This document shows positions 1 through 5,401 of a stretch of DNA of 8,427 nucleotides, in pieces. The notes below the pieces were generated by a model. It was not told where the DNA came from and ran no database searches. It saw only the letters and a list, made by a program, of their open reading frames with translations. The translations under genes and the position numbers were made by a program. This stretch comes from Bacteroidales bacterium (lineage in GTDB: Bacteria; Bacteroidota; Bacteroidia; Bacteroidales; UBA10428), in contig JAFGOZ010000107.1 in NCBI GenBank assembly GCA_016926235.1, positions 1 through 8,427 of the forward strand. Reading direction: 5' to 3'. The stretch's first letter is position 1. Every line of letters begins with the position of its first letter.

Positions 1-9
1 AAATATTTG

Positions 10-27
10 TTTATCCACTACGTGGAA
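10..27 (+). repeat. Direct repeat copy 1 with mini-hairpin
   Basis: The 18-bp sequence TTTATCCACTACGTGGAA is repeated exactly at 62-79, a period of 52 bp. Its core, TCCAC-TAC-GTGGA (14-26), is a hairpin with a 5-bp stem and 3-nt loop. A 7-bp outer inverted repeat, AATATTT (2-8) with AAATATT (27-33), extends the stem around it. On the minus strand the loop reads GTA closed by a C-G pair. Function unknown; the window edge hides what lies before it. Confidence 0.75.
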
Positions 28-50
28 AATATTGCTTTTGTAATGTCTTA

Positions 51-109
51 TTCTACAATACTTTATCCACTACGTGGAATTTCGCCGCAGGCGATTAAGT
101 ATTGTAGAA
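51..109. repeat. Compound inverted repeat with two inner hairpins
   Basis: Perfect 13-bp arms, TTCTACAATACTT (51-63) and AAGTATTGTAGAA (97-109), enclose 33 bp. Inside are two mini-hairpins of the same shape: TCCAC-TAC-GTGGA (66-78) and TCGCC-GCA-GGCGA (82-94), each with a 5-bp stem and 3-nt loop. Nearly every base of the 59-bp element can pair, giving a three-way-junction-like fold on either strand. It has no coding potential. It could be a small non-autonomous repeat element, a substrate for a hairpin-recognising enzyme, or a structured RNA. The perfect arms argue against chance. Confidence 0.75.
62..79 (+). repeat. Direct repeat copy 2 with mini-hairpin
   Basis: Exact second copy of the 18-bp sequence at 10-27. 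It lies just inside the left arm of the compound inverted repeat 51-109 and overlaps its last two bases. In copy 1 the surrounding inverted repeat is different (AATATTT/AAATATT). The conserved unit is therefore the hairpin core and its flank, not the enclosing arms. Confidence 0.75.
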
Positions 110-132
110 AAAATGACCCCATGGTCTGAAAT

Positions 133-145
133 ACCTCGCAGAGGT
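133..145. repeat. Mini-hairpin ACCTC-GCA-GAGGT
   Basis: This has the same geometry as the other mini-hairpins in the region: a 5-bp stem and a 3-nt loop, here GCA closed by C-G. A short outer inverted repeat, CCCAT (118-122) with ATGGG (154-158), encloses it. It is unrelated in stem sequence to the others, so what is shared is the shape rather than the sequence. Confidence 0.6.
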
Positions 146-169
146 TTGACAAAATGGGCATAATAGCAT

Positions 170-203
170 TATTACAATAATTTACTCGGGCACTATTGTA
201 ATA
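170..203 (-). terminator. AT-rich stem-loop after the 142-aa gene
   Basis: TATTACAATA (minus-strand sense) pairs with its complement across 170-179 and 194-203, giving a 10-bp stem with a 14-nt loop. It begins 11 nt after the stop codon of the gene ending at 214, where a terminator would be expected. The stem is almost entirely A-T and no clear T-run follows it on the minus strand. Intrinsic terminator function is therefore only possible, and it may equally be one more palindrome of the 1-213 cluster. Confidence 0.35.
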
Positions 204-213
204 TAATAATTAA

Positions 214-642
214 TCAAAAGATTTTCCTTTTTTTAGAGCCATTTAATAACTTAATAGTGGAATATGTTGTGAAGAAAGGCGAAATTATTGAAAAAAAGAA
301 AAGCCCTAATTGGAATGACAATGTAATAAAACCGGTCAGTTCAATGCCCAATATAACCAGTAAGGTATGAAGCAGAGAAATACTTATCCCTCTTAAGTAG
401 CATAATATGATGTATTTATGATGATTTACCGAATTATTGAAATTACGTTTGAGTATTTTTTTCCAGTATACAATTAAAAATATCGAGGGCAATAAAAAAC
501 CTGTTTCTGCCAAAAGTATATACCTGACAAAATTAGGATAGCAACTTTTATTTTCGATTTGAAGTCCCAGAAATATAATTGCCAGGATAAGAGGAAAAAA
601 CTGAGATACAAATAACATTTTTTTTATTAATCTTCTATCCAC
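214..642 (-). CDS. Hypothetical four-helix membrane protein
   Basis: The protein has 142 residues and I recognise no family. Hydrophobic segments at about residues 9-27, 41-60, 77-98 and 104-127 predict four membrane helices. Short basic stretches, for example KKILKRN after helix 2 and the KKRK tail, suggest cytoplasmic loops. The GTG start at 642 has GGAAAGG just upstream. An internal ATG at 618 would give 134 residues and keep all four helices, so the start is uncertain. It lies 129 nt downstream of the TPR gene. That is too far for obvious translational coupling, and a Bacteroidetes-type -7 box (TAATTTTG) lies in the gap, so it may be transcribed alone. It is followed by the palindrome cluster. 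No catalytic motif or repeat is seen. Its composition is ordinary for a small integral membrane protein, and it is probably a real but lineage-restricted gene. Confidence 0.65.
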   Translation of the reverse strand: MDRRLIKKMLFVSQFFPLILAIIFLGLQIENKSCYPNFVRYILLAETGFLLPSIFLIVYWKKILKRNFNNSVNHHKYIILCYLRGISISLLHTLLVILGIELTGFITLSFQLGLFFFSIISPFFTTYSTIKLLNGSKKRKIF

Positions 643-666
643 ACCTTTCCATTTAATTCTTTACTT

Positions 667-674
667 CAAAATTA
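667..674 (-). promoter_or_regulatory. Possible Bacteroidetes -7 box
   Basis: On the minus strand the bases read TAATTTTG, matching the Bacteroidetes -7 consensus TAnnTTTG. The GTG start at 642 lies about 25 nt downstream, a sensible leader length. No TTG (-33) is found at the usual spacing, so this rests on one half of the promoter only and may be chance in AT-rich DNA. Confidence 0.3.
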
Positions 675-771
675 GTCCTGTTAACTTCAGAATGATGTAA
701 TTTCTTAACCAAGTATACAATTTAGGAGGTGAATCTGGCAAATAGAAAGTTGAATTGGAATATGAATGACG

Positions 772-2304
772 TTATTTTTTTATTATTATTTTTAGAATGG
801 CATTATTGAAGATCATGATTAAAATTATCATAATCAGAATAGATCCTATTATTAAGGCATTTCGGAATATTTTTTGCTTTTTCAGTTCCAACGTTTTTAA
901 TGCAGTCTCATTTTTAGCCAGCTTTAATTCCAACTCTTTATTTTCCATTTCATAACGTGTTTCAAGGTCAAATATCCGTTTCTTTTGATCAATATTAAAT
1001 AAGCTGTCTTTTAATGCCATATGTTGCATCATATGCAGGAATGCCTTTTCATACTCATTCATATTTACATAAGCATCAGCCAGATCTTTTTCAATGTTTT
1101 GTTCCAATTTTATATTCCCAATATTTTTCGAAATGGATAAACCTTCGTTTAGCAATAATAATCCTCTATTATTATTTCCCATTTTTAATTGAAGCTTTCC
1201 CTGATATTGCAAACATTCTGCGACAGCACATTTTTCTCCCAGGTTTTCTGAAATATCTTTCGATTGGTTTAAATATTTTTCACTTGTATCGTAATTCCCC
1301 ATTTTATAATGAATTCTGCCTAAATACCGGTATGTAATTGCTAGGCCTTGTTGGTTATTTGTCTTTTTGAATAGGACCAGTGATGTGTCAAACAAGTCCA
1401 TGGCTTCTTCCTGCTGGTCTGCTTCAAATTTTATTATGCCAATTTTTATTAAGCTGAATGCCAGTCTTGCATCATCTTTTAAATCCTTCCATACCTTTGC
1501 AGCTTTGTTGAGATATTCAACTGCATTTTTATTGTCATTGGTTTCTTTATAAAGCCAGCCCATATTATGGTAAATAGTGCCTAAGTATACCTTGTTGGAC
1601 TTTTCTTTATAGATTTTTAAAGCTTTAAAATAGTAATCAAATGTTTTGGGATAGTTACCCATGTAATAATAGGCTGCTCCCAGATTATTATATGCTACGG
1701 CTATATTTACTATATCTGATCCAAGTGTATCATAATGAAGTGCTTCCAGGAATTGTTGGAGAGCTTTTTCATAATCGCTCAGTTGAAGGTACAAAATGCC
1801 CAGATCTCCAAGAGATGTTCCTATATCTTCGACCAAACCAATGTTTTTTCGTATTTCAATGGCTTTTAAGTAGTAATCCTCGGCCATTGAAATGTCTTTT
1901 TGAGAATAAGCACTTCCCAGGTTATTATATATTTTCCCAAGTAATTTATTTTCATTGTGTTTTAATGCAATAGTCATGGCTTGTGTGTAGTAGTAGATTG
2001 CTGAATCTGTCTTATCTACGACGCTATAGTAATCACCAAAATTATTATAGGCAATTGCAGCTTCTTTGTGCAGGTTGTTTTGTAATGCTAATTGCAAAGC
2101 TTTCCTTCCAAACTTAATTGATTCAAGGGGTTGGTTTTCGACGGTTAGAATTTGATTGAAAACCTGGTTATAAATTTCAAACTCTTCCTGAACGGAGTTA
2201 ACTGTTTTGAGTAAATTTTTCAAACTGTCAGTAATTTGTCCGTTTCCTGTTATTGTTGGAAGAAGAATTAAAATCACCATAATGTATTTTATCCGGAACA
2301 TCAT
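772..2304 (-). CDS. TPR protein with C-terminal membrane anchor
   Basis: The protein has 510 residues. Residues 1-22 form a signal peptide ending near GNGQ. From about 80 to 435 it is built of roughly nine tetratricopeptide repeats with a period near 40, recognisable from repeated AYNNLG, YYxKAL and GDY/GNY-type positions (for example 204-232). A charged heptad-like coiled coil (about 440-480) leads into one membrane helix (about 482-502). The order signal peptide, TPR array, coiled coil, membrane helix is the periplasmic sensor half of Bacteroidetes TPR histidine kinases and TPR-LuxR regulators. Those continue with a cytoplasmic output domain; here only about eight residues, rich in Ile and Lys, follow the helix. 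Translation starts 19 nt after the DUF1080 stop codon, so it is probably co-transcribed with the enzymes. ATG ATG at 2304/2301 leaves a one-residue ambiguity. It is likely a periplasmic protein-interaction scaffold; any signalling role is inference. Confidence 0.85.
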   Translation of the reverse strand: MMFRIKYIMVILILLPTITGNGQITDSLKNLLKTVNSVQEEFEIYNQVFNQILTVENQPLESIKFGRKALQLALQNNLHKEAAIAYNNFGDYYSVVDKTDSAIYYYTQAMTIALKHNENKLLGKIYNNLGSAYSQKDISMAEDYYLKAIEIRKNIGLVEDIGTSLGDLGILYLQLSDYEKALQQFLEALHYDTLGSDIVNIAVAYNNLGAAYYYMGNYPKTFDYYFKALKIYKEKSNKVYLGTIYHNMGWLYKETNDNKNAVEYLNKAAKVWKDLKDDARLAFSLIKIGIIKFEADQQEEAMDLFDTSLVLFKKTNNQQGLAITYRYLGRIHYKMGNYDTSEKYLNQSKDISENLGEKCAVAECLQYQGKLQLKMGNNNRGLLLLNEGLSISKNIGNIKLEQNIEKDLADAYVNMNEYEKAFLHMMQHMALKDSLFNIDQKKRIFDLETRYEMENKELELKLAKNETALKTLELKKQKIFRNALIIGSILIMIILIMIFNNAILKIIIKK

Positions 2305-2323
2305 CAGTTATTTTCCAAGATTA

Positions 2324-2986
2324 TCAGTACTTAACTATTTCTACTTTCCTGAAATCAATTGGAAATCCTTCATATTGTAATAAAATCCTTCCTTCCTTCA
2401 CTGACGGGCCAACACCTTCATTAACAATCTTTCCGTTAAGTTCCTGGGTTACTTTATTTTCTTTTACTGTAACTATGAGTGTATTCCATTCCCCGATGGA
2501 ATTTTCAGCATCTTCAATGCGTTTTACTACTATACTCCTGCCAGGCTGGATTTTTTCACCATTTACTGTAAGGGTAACGTCTTGCAATAAAACAAAATCG
2601 CCGGTTGCTTCTTCCTTTATTTGGAATTGAATACCTTTAGGCCAAAGCATATCCGGTGCATCAGATGGCACGAGATACATTACCCCGCTGTTTTTCTTGT
2701 TGCTTTTTCTTACAAAGGAGGTGTCAATATTCCAGCGGAATTCAACGGTCAACTGAAATTCAGTAAAGGCTTTTTCTGACATTAAATAACCTGCTTTGGG
2801 TCCAAAGAGACGGATTATGCCATCTTCAACGGTAAAAATCTCGGAGGCATCGTCATGCTTTACTGAATCAGCATCGAAGGCATACCAGCCGTCAAGATTT
2901 TGTCTATTAAATAGTTCCTGGGTAGACTGGCTGTAGGTAGTTGATGTGAACAGAATCACTATCGTAATAATAGGTAAAATTTTCAT
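2324..2986 (-). CDS. DUF1080 secreted glycan-active protein
   Basis: The protein has 220 residues and matches the DUF1080 family (3-keto-disaccharide hydrolase domain, Pfam PF06439), a jelly-roll fold resembling concanavalin-A lectins. Family hallmarks visible are LFNRQNLDGW (25-34), NSGVMYLV (99-106), WPKGIQFQI (115-123), GEWNTLIVTV (165-174) and the closing GRILLQYEGFPIDFRKVEI (199-217). The first 19-20 residues are a signal peptide ending TTYSQ, with no lipobox cysteine, so periplasmic or secreted. I chose the ATG at 2986 because it starts the signal peptide. A longer in-frame reading to 3097 would overlap the GH43 gene and hide the signal. It begins 22 nt after the GH43 stop and ends 19 nt before the TPR start, so it sits mid-operon. 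Some family members hydrolyse 3-keto-glycosides, while others may only bind sugar. The substrate here is unknown. Confidence 0.88.
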   Translation of the reverse strand: MKILPIITIVILFTSTTYSQSTQELFNRQNLDGWYAFDADSVKHDDASEIFTVEDGIIRLFGPKAGYLMSEKAFTEFQLTVEFRWNIDTSFVRKSNKKNSGVMYLVPSDAPDMLWPKGIQFQIKEEATGDFVLLQDVTLTVNGEKIQPGRSIVVKRIEDAENSIGEWNTLIVTVKENKVTQELNGKIVNEGVGPSVKEGRILLQYEGFPIDFRKVEIVKY

Positions 2987-3008
2987 TTGATGATGTATGT
3001 GGTTAAGG

Positions 3009-5090
3009 TTACTCAATAATCTTCCAGTAAAAACAAGCCCCACCCTTTCTGTCAGGTCTTGCTCCGCGGGCATCAGCAGAACATAAGCTGTTTGCAAACG
3101 GATCTACATTCAGGTATCGATGATTGTACAGTGACATCAACATGATATCTTCCTTTAGCATATCCTGCCATTGAAAGGTTGATGCTTCACCCTGGTCGGT
3201 TGGTTCAATGCGTACTTCGGCAAGACCTGCTTCACCTTTAACAGTTACATATCCGCCTGTTTCGACTGACTGCAATGCAATACGGCCATTCCCTCTGTTA
3301 AGTACTTTAAACCAGGAGGTCTTTCCTTCTACAAAAGGACTGTTTGCAGCAACCGGACGAACATGATTTCTCCAGTTAACCAATAGACTATTATCCGCAA
3401 TACAGGTAAGTTGTATTATCTGGTCATAAGGAATGGGTTTAGTGAGTCCTTTGCAACGGGGTTCGATTATTTCAAAGCTGTTGAAGTCAGCATAACCGCC
3501 TTCTTTTCCCGAGGTATTGAAATTAAACAATGCATAGCGCACCCCCTGGAAAGTTCGTAACTGGTAAGGCATAAGTATACCTCCTCCAATGTCATGGAAG
3601 TTTTTGCCGTCAAAGCTGTAACTCAGCCATCCTGTGTCAATATCAAAGTTGCAGTGAGCTCTTAACCAGATAATCTTTTTGTCGGTAGCAACATCAATAC
3701 GTTTTTGCTCCTGCTGGTTATAAAACTGGAGCTTCTGGCCTTTTTCATCTTTTACCATTCCAATCCATGTATAGGGAAGGTTCAATAAAGCCAATCCGGC
3801 AATATCTCCCGGTTGTAACTTAGAAACATCAAGTTCAGTTATCGCATAAGATTCAGGCCCAATTCCGCGCTGGGTTAAAGAGTTTTTGGCATGCCAGAAG
3901 GATTCAGCAGGTAGGGAATGTAATCGAAGATATCCTTTTCTTTCCGTTATTGACCATTTGTCATCTACCGGAACATGGTTCCATTGCCATACATTTGCCA
4001 GCTCCGGACCGCTGAAGTCGTCGTTACGCTGGTAGGGTGCTGAAGGTTTGGATGAAAAACCTGTGTTGGGCTTTACCCATGTGCGTGGTGTTCGTGTCAG
4101 GTTTCCGGGTAATCCGAAATAGGGCCAGTCATCTACCCATGTTACGGGAGATATAGCAGTTACTCTTCCAACTGAATTGAAATCGAGCATGGACCATCCC
4201 CACCATTCACCTGATTGAATCTGAACAATACCACCCTGGTGCATGGGAATGCAACCTACAAAATTCTCAGGGAAATGAATTATGTTAAAAGGAGGTCCAT
4301 TTCTATAATCAAAAAATCTTGTTCTTTGCGCTTCACCAAAGTTTTCTTCGGCGCTCATTACTTTTACTTCGTAGGGTCCGTAGGGATTATCGGCTCGAAG
4401 ACATACCTGGTAACAAACCGGGTCGTAGTTGGTATTAGTGATATAGTATTTTTCGTTTATTTTGTAGATGTGGCTTCCTTCACCGGCACCACTTCCGGCT
4501 TCTACAATTACTCTTTTGGTTCCGGGTACTGTATCCATAAGGTTTTTGGTAAGTTGTACCATGTTAACCGTATTATAGCCCCAAACAGCATAAATTTTGC
4601 CATCATCATCAAACAGCACGGTTACATCATGCAAGCGGACATTCATGGTTCTTTGTGTCCAGGGGCCTTTGGGATTAGTTGCAGTAAATACCTGTGTGCC
4701 GTAACGATTTACATTAGAGAATATAAAAAACGTATCATTATGAAATCGTATGCAGGGAGCCCAAATGCCTTGTCCGTAAAAGTCTTTGCCATCCTCCATT
4801 CTTAATTCCGGCCCGAGATCGAGACGATTGACTGCGTAGGTGAGGAGCTCCCAGTTTACCAAATCTTTCGAATGTAAAACAGGTAATCCAGGCATTGTAT
4901 GCATCGTTGTTCCGGTAAGGTAGTAATCATCACCCACACGTATCATATCGGGATCAGAAAATTCATCATAAAACAAGGGATTGGTGTAAGTGCCATTTCC
5001 ATTGTCAGCTGTCCAGGTGCATTTTTCTGGTTGTTGAGTATATGAGAAAATGGTTATAGTTGACAGAAGTATCATAAATGAATATTTCAT
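3009..5090 (-). CDS. GH43 glycoside hydrolase, multidomain
   Basis: The protein has 693 residues. A signal peptide (about 1-18, no lipobox Cys) precedes a five-bladed GH43 catalytic domain (about 34-340). Candidate catalytic residues are all present: Asp46 in SDPD (base), Asp155 in LHDVTVLFDDDGK (pKa modulator/orientation) and Glu204 in GEGSHIYK (general acid). Residues about 357-545 form a concanavalin-like beta-sandwich typical of beta-xylosidase C-terminal domains, beginning near DDFSGPELANVWQW. Residues about 550-692 form a third module ending CSADARGARPD...CFYWK, which looks beta-trefoil or fascin-like. Family activities include beta-xylosidase and alpha-L-arabinofuranosidase; the exact substrate cannot be read here. 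I chose the ATG at 5090 because it begins the signal peptide. The in-frame ATG at 5150 would add 20 unlikely residues. It is first in a probable operon with the DUF1080 and TPR genes. It lacks a T9SS tail, so it is probably periplasmic and acts on imported oligosaccharides. Confidence 0.93.
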   Translation of the reverse strand: MKYSFMILLSTITIFSYTQQPEKCTWTADNGNGTYTNPLFYDEFSDPDMIRVGDDYYLTGTTMHTMPGLPVLHSKDLVNWELLTYAVNRLDLGPELRMEDGKDFYGQGIWAPCIRFHNDTFFIFSNVNRYGTQVFTATNPKGPWTQRTMNVRLHDVTVLFDDDGKIYAVWGYNTVNMVQLTKNLMDTVPGTKRVIVEAGSGAGEGSHIYKINEKYYITNTNYDPVCYQVCLRADNPYGPYEVKVMSAEENFGEAQRTRFFDYRNGPPFNIIHFPENFVGCIPMHQGGIVQIQSGEWWGWSMLDFNSVGRVTAISPVTWVDDWPYFGLPGNLTRTPRTWVKPNTGFSSKPSAPYQRNDDFSGPELANVWQWNHVPVDDKWSITERKGYLRLHSLPAESFWHAKNSLTQRGIGPESYAITELDVSKLQPGDIAGLALLNLPYTWIGMVKDEKGQKLQFYNQQEQKRIDVATDKKIIWLRAHCNFDIDTGWLSYSFDGKNFHDIGGGILMPYQLRTFQGVRYALFNFNTSGKEGGYADFNSFEIIEPRCKGLTKPIPYDQIIQLTCIADNSLLVNWRNHVRPVAANSPFVEGKTSWFKVLNRGNGRIALQSVETGGYVTVKGEAGLAEVRIEPTDQGEASTFQWQDMLKEDIMLMSLYNHRYLNVDPFANSLCSADARGARPDRKGGACFYWKIIE

Positions 5091-5401
5091 ATCTTTTAGT
5101 TTAAAGTTAAAAGCCCCGGATATAAGATGATTTATGTGTTGTTTTATCATTTTTTAAAATTCGTTTTCTTATTCAAGATTTTAAGGTAATTATTGCTAAA
5201 ATACAATAGAATATAATAAATGGGAAAGATCAATGCAGAATTTTTTTAAGAATTGTTATCGTGTCATGTCAACCATCTTTTGTAATATGTTAAACCTGGC
5301 AGAGTCGAAAGGCCTGCCAGAGTTGGCTATATTTTAGCCCCTTCCAAGTTTTTCAAACTTTGGAAGGACTTGCTTCGTTAAAGGGTTGACATGACAATTG
5401 T
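5091..5401. other. Intergenic spacer between CotH and GH43 genes
   Basis: This 311-bp spacer has no supported gene. The half next to the GH43 gene (5091-5261) is very AT-rich and must hold that operon's promoter. I found no good TTG/TAnnTTTG pair there, only weak TATTTTAG-like matches on the minus strand. The half next to the CotH gene (5262-5396) is a compound inverted repeat, listed separately. The size and structure of the gap argue that the CotH gene and the GH43 cluster are separate transcription units. Confidence 0.7.
5262..5396. repeat. 135-bp compound inverted-repeat element
   Basis: Perfect 13-bp arms, TGTCATGTCAACC (5262-5274) and GGTTGACATGACA (5384-5396), enclose 109 bp. After a 2-nt bulge four more pairs form (5277-5280 with 5380-5383). 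Inside are three consecutive hairpins: CTGGCAG/CTGCCAG (5296-5302/5314-5320), GGCTA/TAGCC (5325-5329/5335-5339), and CCTTCCAAGTTT with AAACTTTGGAAGG (5340-5367, one bulged T, 3-nt loop). The whole forms a cloverleaf-like fold on either strand. It starts 5 nt after the CotH stop codon, so it lies in that transcript's 3' end and may help terminate or protect it. There is no open reading frame. A non-autonomous mobile repeat (MITE- or REP-like) or a structured RNA are the main alternatives. Confidence 0.75.

Larger units (their letters stand above)
1..213. other. Gene-free region dense in palindromes
   Basis: No coding region is supported here. The stretch lies downstream of the small membrane-protein gene that ends at 214 and is cut by the window edge. 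It contains at least four separate inverted-repeat structures: 2-33, 51-109, 118-158 and 170-203. The best individual ones are listed as separate entries. Their density is far above that of the other spacers in this window, so the region is probably an intergenic repeat cluster, a landing zone for small repeat elements, or a 3' regulatory/termination region. No transposase gene or tRNA is visible. Confidence 0.7.

Noticed and set aside
10..79. Possible start of a CRISPR array (18-bp repeat, 34-bp spacer)
   Set aside because: Only two copies are seen, the repeat is a short palindrome, the intervening sequence itself forms part of an inverted repeat, and no cas gene is present. The left edge is cut, so more copies cannot be excluded.
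643..771. Remnant of a lost output domain after the TPR gene
   Set aside because: Reading onward in the same and shifted frames gives short peptides with stops and no HTH or kinase motif, so decay cannot be shown from this sequence.
724..783. AGGAGGT on the plus strand followed by an ATG at 762
   Set aside because: The spacing is over 30 nt, the frame has only about 16 codons and it runs into the 3' end of the TPR gene. Strong SD sites are also uncommon in this phylum.
1014..1973. Three plus-strand open frames antisense to the TPR gene
   Set aside because: They are shadows of the TPR array. The repeat pattern appears only on the minus strand.
2987..3097. Longer N-terminus for the DUF1080 gene
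   Set aside because: It would overlap the end of the GH43 gene by about 90 bases and bury a well-formed signal peptide; the ATG at 2986 fits better.
4215..4805. 196-codon plus-strand open frame
   Set aside because: It lies wholly inside the GH43 gene on the opposite strand, has no recognisable domain, and the minus-strand reading has clear catalytic motifs.
5091..5261. Promoter for the GH43 operon
   Set aside because: One must exist, but only a weak -7-like TATTTTAG was seen and no TTG at the proper spacing, so no position is called.
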